Source: Pontederia crassipes (taxonomy: Eukaryota > Streptophyta > Magnoliopsida > Commelinales > Pontederiaceae). Taken from it: a DNA stretch of 64,000 nt. Below are positions 1-9,342 of this stretch, in pieces. Position numbers and translations under genes: made by a program. Within the stretch, counting starts at the first letter, position 1. Each line of letters begins with the position of its first letter. The DNA is taken from assembly GCA_030549335.1 (NCBI GenBank), contig CM060191.1, positions 55,253,947 to 55,317,946 on the forward strand. The letters are read 5' to 3'. The notes under the pieces are model-generated. The model did no database searches, was not told where the DNA came from, and saw only the letters and a list, made by a program, of their open reading frames with translations.

Positions 1-104
1 TAGAAAATCATATAATATTATAATTATATGATGGCGAATGGGCTAACACAGATGAATGACATAATTGTCCTTAGCAATTTAGATGTAAAATTAGGGGGTC
101 TTAC

Positions 105-425
105 AAAAAAAATGTGAAATCGCTATTTTTATCCCACGAATAAGAATACATTTGTTTTTCAAAACAAAAGAATATAAATATTCTCATCCTTTAAAGTTTA
201 TAAAATTTTATTTTTATTTTATTATTTACTTATACATTATATAATAATAATAATAATGTATATCAACTATTCATAATAAAATAACTTAAATATAAAATAT
301 TTTATTTTTCAATTATATTCTCTTTGAACCAAACACTAAAGAGAATAAGAATATACTTACTTTCTAAAGAATATGATATTACCTTAGTTTATTTCATTGA
401 AAATTATTTTTAGATAGAAACAAAT
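105..425 (+). repeat. dispersed AT-rich repeat, copy A
   Basis: This stretch matches 44048-44285 at low but collinear identity. Shared blocks include gtgaaatc followed by attttta and ccca, then tattctcatcctttca-like sequence, gaaccaaacac, aagaatatacttacttt, and aatatgatattac followed by a tttattgaaaa block. No coding potential is visible. It could be two old copies of a MITE or other non-autonomous element. I could not define terminal repeats. The rest of 1-590 is featureless AT-rich DNA. Confidence 0.55.
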
Positions 426-734
426 TTGATAAATACTGAATCCAAATACATAACATACATCTTATTTCTATATTTAATTAATTTAATTTTCTTTTTGCAT
501 TGTTCAGTGAATAATATCCAATTTTTTTATTAAATCAATGAATTATAGGACTTTTGATTATTAGAAGACAAGCAGCCAAGAGAAATGTAAAGAATGAGAG
601 TTGTTGATATAGATATACCCAATACATCGAAACTCATTGTCCACGGATAATGAAATCTTATTGCAACTATCCATATTGGGTTCATCCTTCGGAATCATAT
701 CACATTCTAGATATGATGAAATATAATAAATTGA

Positions 735-832
735 GACGCATTACACCACGATTTTGAATTAGAAGAGAAATTTCAAGAAATGAGAGATCTATTCACTCTA
801 TCAATGGATGTGGTGTATCACAGGGGATATCC
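735..832 (+). pseudogene. ycf2: ycf2-like plastid fragment
   Basis: The plus frame reads [20 protein letters not shown], close to a segment in the N-terminal half of plastid Ycf2, the large plastid protein linked to the 2-MD AAA import motor. Only about 30 residues are recognisable. Stops and frame changes flank it on both sides. It is a fragment of transferred organelle DNA and not a gene. Confidence 0.6.
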
Positions 833-904
833 TACTTTCAACAAGCAATTAATATTTCACGATCAAAGATGTAGTACTGCTTGTAGTAGCGATCCTTATA
901 TCTT

Positions 905-992
905 TGGACAATTAGACATCCAACCCATAATCGCAACGACCTAATTGCAAGAGGATTATGCAAGAGGAGATCTATCAACTGAGCTATATCCC
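905..992 (-). pseudogene. trnA-UGC: plastid trnA-UGC 5' exon and intron start, fragment
   Basis: The minus strand begins gggatatagctcagttg, the acceptor and D-arm of plastid tRNA-Ala. It continues through a cttgcaatt..ggtcgttgcgatta block into the start of the group II intron (gggttggatgtctaattgtc). A short duplication of the tcctcttgca block interrupts the exon. The intron body and 3' exon are absent, so no tRNA can be made. Confidence 0.75.
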
Positions 993-1085
993 TTCGGGCC
1001 AAGTGGAGTATGCATAAAAGAGTCGGATGCTTCTTTTATTTTTTTTACCTGACGTAATTGGGCCATCCTGGACTTGTAAGGGGAT
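993..1085 (-). pseudogene. plastid trnI-trnA spacer fragment
   Basis: The minus strand runs from agtccaggatggccca, the 3' end of plastid trnI-GAU, through the short spacer that precedes trnA. The spacer frame reads MAQLRQVKKIKEASDSFMHT, a peptide also encoded in plastomes at this spot. It joins directly to the trnA fragment in the native plastid order. Confidence 0.7.
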
Positions 1086-1316
1086 TGGAGCATGCTACCA
1101 TAAGAGCAAAAAAATCTTCTTTCCAAAGAGATTCGACTTTTGTGTGCTAGAACTTTGGCTCCTAAACATAAAAGTATTAATCGTACTTTTATGCAAAGAG
1201 TAATTTTAGGAAGATCTCCTTTTAGATCAAATAATTCTATCAATAAGCTCACACCAACCCGTCAATTTTTTATCTTCGGTTGATGAAATAGGATGAATTT
1301 GTAAATATGTAATTAT

Positions 1317-1319
<3 letters not shown>

Positions 1320-1353
<34 letters not shown>
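1320..1353. repeat. (TA)n microsatellite
   Basis: About 17 uninterrupted TA units. The 1354-2746 stretch after it holds short TA runs and no gene that I can support. A short direct repeat (aaattgc, then aa, then g-gaacgc) occurs near 1510-1570. Confidence 0.95.
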
Positions 1354-1358
<5 letters not shown>

Positions 1359-2743
1359 CATAACTGAATAAAAAAATATTTATCAATCCATGAGACGAAA
1401 GTTCATGCTTATATATCAAAGAATAACAAATTCATATATAGAAGAGTAGGAATATTCATAGCTAATTCAAAACCAAGTTGCCCACGAATTTCTTGAATGC
1501 TATCAAATAAATTGTAAATTGCCAAAGTGAACGCATCCGCCCACCAAAAGCAAATTGCGAAAGCGAACGCTTCAACTTTTTTAGACAGATTTCATCATCT
1601 TATAATTATAAGACGAATGCATTTTTTCACTAGAAAAATAAAATAAAATAAATAAAGAATAATTTGATTATAATTTTAATTTCCTTCTTCTCTTTGGATA
1701 ACTTAAAGATGTGGGGCCACTTTGACTTTTGACGCGGGAAGCGCGTCGAAGAAGTGAGCAACGATACGCACCTTTTTTTGTATATATCACTTTAGTCTTC
1801 CTTTTTCCGTGTGTCCTCTCCACTTTCCCTTGTCTTTTTTTTCTTTTTTACTTTAAAATTTGTTGATATATATATATAATTTATAACGAATATTTATATG
1901 ATCAAATAAAACATACTATATATATATATATATACTCATATAATATTGAAAAGAAAAGTGTACAACACAACACACACAAGGAAGAAATTTGTGTGGACCT
2001 CCTTAATCGATATACATATAGTATAATATATATAATATAGCATGTGCGTGTATCATCAAAATAATTAAGTATATATTAGCAAGTACGCATATGTTTATCA
2101 TTATATTTCCAAAGTTTGTGTTGTTTGTATCGTTTGTTAATTAGTCAAATCGTGGGGTTTGTAAGAGTGAAATCATTATTGTATTCATGTGGTTGACCAA
2201 CATATTTTCATTAAATAAAAAAATATGATCATCAGATGCCGACATTATCGAGCTAATCAGTAAAGATTTGATCATGTCGAATGTTGCAAAGTACTTTGCA
2301 AGTGAGAGCTCTCAATAATATCTATGGCGTTTCAAACTTTAATTCCTAAAGTCTTCTGTCTTGGCCAAATTAAAAACCATCAGAATATTTCTACGGAAGA
2401 AGAACAAACCATTAATTATCTTCACTTGGCAAAGAAGCAATTGTAATTTTGTAAGAAAGAAAAAGAAAAAAAAGTGGATGTTTCTCAAATTGTGTGCTGA
2501 TGAAAAAAAAAAGAAAAAGAAAAAACGAATGCAACTTTAACATGTATTATGTACATAGCACACCTGTCATTGAAACGCGTACATCATATTGATCTCCTTT
2601 ACTGAATCGGATTTTCTAAACCGAGTTATTTCATCCAAATTTTATTTTTTGAATTAAGCATATTGGATCTGTCATCCGTTTATAATAAAATGATAGTGCA
2701 AATAAGGAGGAGTGTCCTCTTTATTTAACTGAGGAGGATGCTC

Positions 2744-2746
<3 letters not shown>

Positions 2747-2802
<56 letters not shown>
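2747..2802. repeat. (TA)n microsatellite
   Basis: About 28 uninterrupted TA units immediately 5' of a CACTA-like terminal region. The open frame reading YIYIYI across it is an artefact of the repeat. Confidence 0.95.
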
Positions 2803-2805
<3 letters not shown>

Positions 2806-2997
2806 TTTTTTCTTCTTAGACTGATAGAAAATTTCGTCCGAAGTTCCGACGGATCAAAGATCTCCGTCGGAAAGTTTTTGCGACAAAAAAATTTGGAACG
2901 ATTCTTTCTATCGTAAAAGTCGTTAGAAGACATCTCCGATGGATTTTCTGAAATTTGCTACGGAGTAGACAATCGGATTTTTTTTCTTGTAGTAGTG
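2803..2997. mobile_element. CACTA-type transposon terminus (partial)
   Basis: The segment ends ttcttgtagtagtg, the complement of a CACTACTACAAGAA terminal inverted repeat of the kind seen in plant CACTA (EnSpm) elements. Short subterminal motifs precede it in both orientations (ccgacggat, ccgtcggaa, ccgatgga, gctacgga), as expected for transposase-binding sites. I found no matching 5' terminus. The segment abuts the (TA)n tract, so it may be truncated. Confidence 0.5.
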
Positions 2998-3404
2998 TTC
3001 ACTATCAATCCATAATTAATATATATTCTGCAAATTTCAAGAAAGCATTATCAATGATAATATAGGTATATATACGTGTCACGAACAGGTAATTTAATCA
3101 AGTTCAAGATGAACACAGTATTTTATCTGAGACAAAAGTTCAAGTTGGATTTGTATAATCCTCACTAATGCGACCTAAAGAACGATTCAAATTACTCGTG
3201 GCCGTGATTAAGCTGGAGAGACAATTAAAAAAAAAGAATGGTGATCTATGAACTCATTAATAGACCCTCAAGATCAATTAATTGTTGTGGAAATTCTTCG
3301 ATTTTTTTCCATGCACTAAAATCATGTTTCGATCTATAAGAAACAATTATGATGGTGTATACAGCATATAGAAGCAGCAAATCAAAAACCTGATTTTAAT
3401 TAGC

Positions 3405-3425
3405 TAAATAAAATGTTTAGCTTAT
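3405..3425. repeat. target-site duplication, left copy (21 bp)
   Basis: Identical over 21 bp to 3617-3637. It starts taaataaaat and ends tagcttat. Together the two copies bracket the SINE-like element between them. Confidence 0.9.
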
Positions 3426-3616
3426 CCGTCTATATTTTATAGCCGGTCCCAAGCCCGGATAAAGGAGGAGGGTTGTGTTAGGCCCCGACAGCCAACATAA
3501 AATCATGTCGAATATTATGAACATGAATCAACGAATAGCGGAATGGCGTCGTATGATCCATGTAGCCGACCCCACCTAGTGGGATAAGGCTTTGTTGTTG
3601 TTTGTTGTTGTTGTTG
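3426..3616 (+). mobile_element. SINE-like non-autonomous RTE-tail retroelement, copy 1
   Basis: A 191-bp element with perfect 21-bp TSDs. The 5' part carries tatagccggtcccaagcc and a ggaggagggttgtgttag block. The 3' ~85 bp matches the end of the RTE LINE at 44800-45427: gcggaatggcgtcgtatgat, tccatgtagccgacc, ccacctagtgggataaggc. A GTT-type repeat then closes it. The shared tail implies mobilisation by RTE reverse transcriptase. There is no open reading frame. I saw no convincing pol III A/B boxes, so it may be an internally deleted RTE derivative and not a tRNA-type SINE. Confidence 0.88.
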
Positions 3617-3637
3617 TAAATAAAATGTTTAGCTTAT
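3617..3637. repeat. target-site duplication, right copy (21 bp)
   Basis: A perfect copy of 3405-3425, directly following the GTT-type tail of the SINE-like element. Confidence 0.9.
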
Positions 3638-3956
3638 TTGCAAGCTGAAACATTTTGGGCATCCAACCTTGAGAGACTTCAGATATATTTTTTTTTATAA
3701 CAGTGTTCCTTATTGCTATTAATATAATACACTAATGGTAAAAAAACATTTTTACAGCTACGGAAAGATCGATTCTTATTAACCAAGCCTAGATGATATA
3801 TATTTTGACTTGATTAATACCGAATAAATGTTGACTGATTCTAACTAATAAGACAAAACAATCATAGTCTCTATAGGTTATTTATTTTCCCTCAGGTTTA
3901 TTTTTGTTTATAAATAAATAAAAGAATATGCTTGATTCTAGGGTTTAACTCATTGT

Positions 3957-4853
3957 TTTTATAGCCGGACCAGCGAGTCGGTGTCTCAATTGGATCAATT
4001 GAGTTCAAGAATCAGATTTTATTAAGTAACATTATTTATATTAATCTTTAATATATATCACAACTAACACTTTATATTTTATAATAATAAACTATTAGTA
4101 GTCATAAATTAATATAAAATTATTATTTTTTATATTGTATAAAGTTAAACTATCTAAATCTGGTGGATTGTTATTTTGAAAATTAATTTATGACATTGTA
4201 ATCCACTTTGAAACTTCTCTGTTCATTTATTTTTTATTTTCATTTCATTCTTTTTATTTTCATTTAATCTTCTAATCGAATATCCTTCCATATTTATTTC
4301 CAATTTTCCCTTTATTTCTTCTTTCCCTTTTTTTCAAATTTATAGTTGAATTATTTTTATTTTCTATTTTATTTATTATATTAAAAAATTTAATGCTTGC
4401 TCAACTATTTATTGTTATTAAATATTTTCATATGTTTAAAATTTTCACATTCAAATTTATTTTCTTCTACCTATTAATTATCTTTCTATATTTATTTTTG
4501 CATCTACCCGTAATTCATGCCTTCTTTATTTTCTCACTTTCAAATTTGTTTTCTTCTACCTATTAATTATATTCCTCCATTTACTTTTGCATTTCCAGTT
4601 TTACTTTTGTGCCTTCTTTAATTTTTTTTCTTTCCATGTTATTCAACATACTTTCTAATTTAACTTGTCTTTTTTTTTCAAAATGGATGTTAACCCGATT
4701 TTTGAATGGTTCACCGGTTGGTCGGTTTTTTCTGGTTCAACCGGAATTTTTCCGATTCACAATTCACACTGATTTTGAAGTGAAATCGGACCGGATCTAG
4801 TGCCGATTCGCTGATTGAACTTATCGGGCCGGTCCGATTTTAATAACTTTTAA
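3957..4853. mobile_element. possible TIR-type non-autonomous element
   Basis: The left edge contains tatagccggaccagcgagtc followed by tcaattggatcaattgag. The right edge, read in complement, contains aaaatcggaccggcccgata followed by gttcaatcagcgaatcgg. These GC-rich edges with ggacc cores look like imperfect inverted termini around AT-rich filler. I could not show a clean TSD. The interior holds an 89-bp tandem duplication (4448-4628) and a run of ggttca/ccggtt words at 4710-4760. Confidence 0.35.
4448..4628 (+). repeat. 89-bp tandem duplication
   Basis: Two diverged copies in tandem. Both contain tcaaattt, then ttttcttctacctattaatt, then tgccttctttatttt-like sequence. The shared blocks are offset by about 89 bp. 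No coding potential. Confidence 0.65.
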
Positions 4854-5578
4854 CTAGCTAGTATTCTATGCATGAAACACCTATAATTATGTTGTGAATT
4901 TGACAAAAACAATTGTAGATAATTATATATTTTCTTCAATTAACCGTTTTCCGGCCATTCAAATCCTTCGTGTGTATAAATATATAATTTCCACAGAATT
5001 ATTTTCGAACTGATTTAGCCGCCAATTTCCTGTCGTTTTCTTTTCATCCAAAATTTAAAACGGGTATTTATATATTTCATGGAAGAAAAAGGTTTTGAGA
5101 CGTCAATATAATTAAAGACTTTCGTAGCATCCAACTTGTTTTTATCTCGATCTCGGTCAAAAACAATTAATAGATGGGAATAATTTTTCACGTTTTTGGA
5201 TCGATCTATGCGAATCGAACACAAAGAAAAATTAAATGTGAAAAAGAAGAAAAGAAAAGAAAGATCACTTCAAAATTTCCAATCAACTGCCTTTCAAGCT
5301 TACAAATTGCATTAAAAATACCCAACCGAAGATTTATCAGAGTTACGAAGAGTTGAATGCTTATTAATTTATTATTTATTAATACACCAAAATCGGATCA
5401 TATAAATTAGGGGTAAAATGAATAGATTGCATGCTTATATATCGATCGGCCTAACATATAAATGTGATTTTAATGAATAATAACATATACAATAAGTCCA
5501 TCGACTTATTATAATTTGTGCATTATATTCGGTGATCTCATAAATTGGTATTGGATAAGAGAATGATATAAATATATG

Positions 5579-5580
<2 letters not shown>

Positions 5581-5627
<47 letters not shown>
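5581..5627. repeat. (AT)n microsatellite
   Basis: About 23 uninterrupted AT units. I see no gene or element in the flanking stretches 4860-5580 and 5628-5817. Confidence 0.95.
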
Positions 5628-5628
<1 letters not shown>

Positions 5629-5817
5629 TGGGGTGATGGATGCATGCAGCCAAAGTTTTGGTCGTAAAATAAAGGTCTAATAATTCATTCATTCCGCCAC
5701 TGATTGATGGATGTGTCTTGCCCGTGGACTTGACTTAAGTTGTGATCAAATGATGCTGTTGATTAATTTTGGATGGATGCAGATATTATTTATTGTAGGA
5801 GAAATTTAAAAAAATAA

Positions 5818-6165
5818 TGTTAAATAATGTTTTGAATTCTACTTTAATTGAAAATTTGTTTGGAATCAAAAAATAAAAGGAAATCCATCTGACATATTCT
5901 GTATATTTTCTTATCATTAAATTGTTAAAAAATTAATTTATTTCCTTATTACAAGTTAGGTGTCCTATTTTTGGATTAATATTTTGTAATTCCTATAATC
6001 TGTTAAAGGGAGTGCCTATATAAACTCTCTAGGGGGTCTAAAGAGAAAATAACATCTGATCTTGTAATCCTCTTATGTTTCTTCCATCTAATATAATTTT
6101 GCGTCGCCTTAAATTTCTCGAGTTTTCTCACGATGCATAATTTCTTTCATGTAGAAATCCTAACA
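5818..6165 (+). repeat. copia 5' LTR
   Basis: A 348-bp LTR starting tgttaaataatg and ending tcctaaca. It aligns end to end with 8674-9038. It contains a TATA box (ctatataaa) at 6016-6024, followed by the likely R region and a run of pyrimidine-rich sequence. Confidence 0.9.
6016..6024 (+). promoter_or_regulatory. TATA box of copia 5' LTR
   Basis: The sequence ctatataaa lies about 140 bp before the LTR end. The same box is kept in the 3' LTR at about 8888-8896. Confidence 0.7.
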
Positions 6166-6168
6166 AAC

Positions 6169-6180
6169 TGGTATCAGAGC
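6169..6180 (+). other. primer-binding site (initiator tRNA-Met)
   Basis: The sequence tggtatcagagc starts 3 nt after the LTR end. It is the usual complement of the initiator tRNA-Met 3' end used by plant copia elements. Confidence 0.9.
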
Positions 6181-6214
6181 GACCCTTTATCATCGATCCT
6201 TCCTTAGACGTACA

Positions 6215-7472
6215 GATGGCATCGCACAACGTCAACATCGAGAAATTTACATGACGAAATAGTTTCAGTCTCTGACAAATCAAGATGCAGGTACTTCTGA
6301 AATAATAGGGAGTATGGGCGTCACTCGCGAACGTGTCGAAGAATAAACCGAAGGAGGAAGACTCGAAGGGCAAATAAAAGAAGTCCGACCTCGCAAGTTT
6401 GGGGGCACAGGAAGATAAAGCGCACTCTATAATTCTATTGTGTCTGACGGACGAGGTGATTATAGAAGTCGCCGATCAAGAGACGGCGGCCGATCTGTGG
6501 TCGAAACTTAAGAATCTCTATATGACCAAGTCTCTAACTAACAAGTTGCTGTTGAAGCAACGTTTGTTCGCCCTCTACATGCAAGAAGGTACGCCTCTGA
6601 AAGATCATCTTGATCAGATGAATACTCTGTTGATGGAATTACGAAATATAGATGTGAAGATTGAAGATGAAGATGCTGCCCTACTTCTGTTTGTGTCTCT
6701 TCCTCTGTCATACGAAAATTTCGTACATTCTGTTATCATCGAAAGAGACATAATTACTCTGGAAGAAGTAAGATCAAGTCTACATACTCGTGAACTTCGT
6801 CATAGGGCATCTGGCAAGGTTGTGAAAATTCAGGCCGCATGGTTGGTAACAACCGCAGAGAAGACAAACCCTAAAAAGGGTAAGTCGAAGAAGAACATCA
6901 ATCCGAAGAACATCTGCAACTACTGCAAAGAACCGGGTCACTGGAAGAATAATTGCCCTAAGAAGAAGAAGAAAAACATGGTTGTTACAGTAGCTCATCA
7001 AAATAGCGAATCTGATGATGATTTGGCTCTTATGGTATCTGATCAGAGATGTTCGGAAGAGAATTGGATTCTCGACTCAGAATGTTCTTATCATATGACT
7101 CCGCACAGAGAGTGGTTCTCAACTTATCAGAATATTGATGGCAGAAACGTCATCATGGGCAATGATGCAGCTTGTAAAATAGTTGGAATCGACTTAATTC
7201 AGATCAGAACTCATGACAATCGGGTGATGACATTGACAGAGGTCCGTCATGTTCCGCAAATGAAGAAAAATATGATATCATTAGGAGTTCTGGACTCCAA
7301 AAAATGTCAGATGGATGCCGTAGAAGATGTTCTCACGGTCACCAAGGGTGATGTTGAAGTCATGAGAGGAGTCAGGCAAAAGTCCTTGTATATACTACAA
7401 GGCACAGTAATTTCTATCGTGACTGCAGTAAATAGTTCGTCAAAATCAGAATCAGAAGCATCCAAGTTGTAG
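6215..7472 (+). pseudogene. copia gag-protease region
   Basis: A first methionine at about 6215 begins MASHNVNIEKFT and meets a stop at once. The long frame from 6399 then gives the gag core (LWSKLKNLYMTKSLTNKLLL, a UBN2/retrotran_gag type). A CCHC zinc knuckle follows (CNYCKEPGHWKNNC, about residues 172-185 of that frame). The aspartic protease comes next, with WILDSECSYHM where the family has D-S-G. The catalytic glycine is changed, so the protease is probably dead. The frame ends in TAG at 7470-7472 within the GAG-pre-integrase motif. The frame itself is shared with the integrase segment downstream. Confidence 0.85.
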
Positions 7473-7475
7473 CAC

Positions 7476-8555
7476 ATGCGATTTGGACATATGAGTCAGA
7501 AAGGGATGAACATTCTCAGCAAGTGCAATCTTTTGGATGGTCAGAAGATATCTAAAATCGAATTCCGCAAGCACTATGTTTTTAGCAAGCAAAATCGATA
7601 TCAATTCAACAAAGTCGTGCACAAGATGAAGGCAACACTCAATTACATCCACGCTGACTGTTGGGACCCCTCTCGTGTTCCATCTCTAGGAGGTTCTAAA
7701 TACTTCATATCTGTGATAGATAATTACTCAAGGATGACATGAGTATTTATGATGAAGCACAAGTGTGAGGCATTCAAAGCTTTTAAACAATGGAAGGCTC
7801 TAGTGGAGAATCAGACATTAAGAAAAGTGAAACGTCTTCGTACCTATAACGACTTGGAGTTTTGTTCGTCTGAATTTGATCGATTCTGCAAAGATGAAGG
7901 CATTACCAGACATCACACTGTCAGAGATACACCACAGCAGAATGGTGTAGTAAAACGCATGAATAGAACTCTTCTGGAGAGGGCATGGTGCATGCTCTCT
8001 AATTCTGGTCTGAACAATTCATTCTGGGCTGAGGCTGTTAACACAGCATGCTATCTTGTTAATCGGAGTCCTTCAACCGCGATCGATCTGAAGACTCACA
8101 TTGAGGTATGATCAAGAAACTCTACTGATTATACTAATCTGAAAGTCTTTGGCTGTCCAGCATATTATCATGTCAGCGAAGGAAAGTTGAAACCAAGAGC
8201 CAAAGGAGTTTTTGTGGGATATGGTGCAGGTGAAAAAGATTTCAGAATTTGGTCTTCCTCAGAGCACAAGGTTATTCACAGCAGAAACGTATCCTTTGAT
8301 GAGATGTCTATGCTCAAGCAGAAATCAGATGTTGACTCAGTAGAGGAGGATGTCAACAAACAGCTGGAGTTTGGATTAACTCCAATTCAGAATGGACCAA
8401 AAGAATATCTTCAGGTTGAACAACCAGAGTCTGAAGAGCAAGCAGAGGAAGTAACGACAAGTCTAGCTGCAGGACGTGCTCGCAGGCAAGTAGGTCCTCC
8501 TAAGCGTTATGACTTTGAGGACATGGTTGCATATGCATTCCAAGTAGTTGAATAA
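7476..8555 (+). pseudogene. copia GAG-pre-integrase and integrase region
   Basis: It stays in the frame of 6399-7472. Segments 7476-7742, 7743-8111 and 8112-8555 are separated only by TGA codons at 7740-7742 and 8109-8111. It reads [15 protein letters not shown] (GAG-pre-integrase), [20 protein letters not shown] (start of the integrase core, with the first catalytic Asp) and DTPQQNGVVKRMNRTLLERA (core end with the region of the catalytic Glu). NLKVFGCPAYYHVSEGKLKP marks the integrase C-terminal part. RRQVGPPKRYDFEDMVAYAF is the linker that normally leads into reverse transcriptase. The RT domain does not follow. Confidence 0.85.
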
Positions 8556-8659
8556 GTGGAATCACCAGATCAAGTTACAAGGATGCTATCACATGTGCAA
8601 AATCAGAACATGAATTGGTGGCGGCAGAAAGTGTTAGATATCTGATTGTAAGATTCAAT

Positions 8660-8673
8660 TCAAGGTGGAGATT
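8660..8673 (+). other. polypurine tract of copia element
   Basis: The sequence aaggtggag lies immediately before the 3' LTR. It is the usual plus-strand primer motif of plant copia elements. Confidence 0.75.
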
Positions 8674-9038
8674 TATTAAATAATATCTTGAATCCTACTT
8701 TAACTGAAAATCTATTTGGAACCAAAGAAGTAAAAGAAAATCTGTCTGACATATTCTGTATATTTTCTTATCATTAAATTATTAAGAAATTAATTTATTT
8801 TCTTATTACAAGGTAGGTGTCCTATTTTTGAGATTAATATAGAGTTCCAGTTAGTCTGTAATTTTTATAATCTGTTAAAGGGAGTGCCTATATAAACTTT
8901 CTAAGAGGGTCCAAAGAGAAAATAATATCTGATCTTGTAATCCTCTTCTGTTTCTTTCATCTAATACAATTCTACGTCGCCTTAAATTTCTCGAGTTTTC
9001 TAACGGTGCATAATTTTTTTCGTGCAGAAATCCTAACA
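8674..9038 (+). repeat. copia 3' LTR
   Basis: A 365-bp LTR collinear with the 5' LTR, with scattered substitutions and an extra ~17 bp near 8840 (atagagttccagttag). Its first dinucleotide has become TA where TG is expected. It ends tcctaaca. The divergence between the LTRs indicates an old insertion. Confidence 0.88.
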
Positions 9039-9320
9039 AATAGAAATAGAAAAGAAAAATGCAGTTGATTGAGAAGGCCACATCGATCGGGTTGGGGGAT
9101 TAGTCAGATCCTTGTTTTGTTCGATCTGTGTGAACGTCTCGAGCCATGTCGATGATCCGGACCAGGTGTGGACCAACATGTCGGCCACATATTAAGAACC
9201 GGCCATGCAGCCAAAATTCCTGGACGTAGGCGATTGGAGAAGTGGCCAGACACGTAGGAACGATGGAAGGAATAGGGTGATATGCATTTCATTCACATAT
9301 CATTGCCTCGCTCGGTCAAC

Positions 9321-9342
9321 TTCTTCTTCTTCTTCTTCTTCT
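9321..9342. repeat. (TTC)n microsatellite
   Basis: Seven TTC units. The surrounding 9039-11543 is intergenic. I find only short chance frames there. A GC-richer patch at 11190-11340 could be transcribed 3' sequence of the minus-strand gene that follows, but I cannot show this. Confidence 0.9.

Larger units (their letters stand above)
600..1250. other. nuclear plastid-DNA insertion, rearranged (NUPT)
   Basis: Two plastid inverted-repeat regions lie side by side here. On the plus strand a frame near 735-830 reads [20 protein letters not shown], which I recognise as a diverged ycf2 segment. On the minus strand, 905-1085 matches the trnI-trnA spacer and the 5' exon of trnA-UGC. These regions are far apart in plastomes, so the insertion is a mosaic or was rearranged after transfer. 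The part from 1085 to 1250 continues an open minus frame (reading LGAKVLAHKSRISLERRFF) of uncertain origin. The copies are diverged and cannot be functional. Confidence 0.7.
5818..9038 (+). mobile_element. Ty1/copia LTR retrotransposon, RT-deleted
   Basis: A 3.2-kb copia element. It has a 5' LTR (5818-6165), a tRNA-Met type primer-binding site, a single gag-protease-integrase frame, a purine-rich tract and a 3' LTR (8674-9038). The flanking 5-mers are aataa and aatag, so the 5-bp TSD is nearly preserved. Domain order gag, PR, INT places it in Copia. The reverse transcriptase and RNase H that should follow integrase are missing: only about 120 bp separate the end of the integrase C-terminal region from the 3' LTR. 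The element cannot move on its own. Its frame is also broken by three nonsense codons. Confidence 0.9.

Noticed and set aside
2742-2933. Open frames rich in Tyr-Ile across (TA)n tracts, also at 5435-5692
   Set aside because: They are translation of microsatellite DNA.
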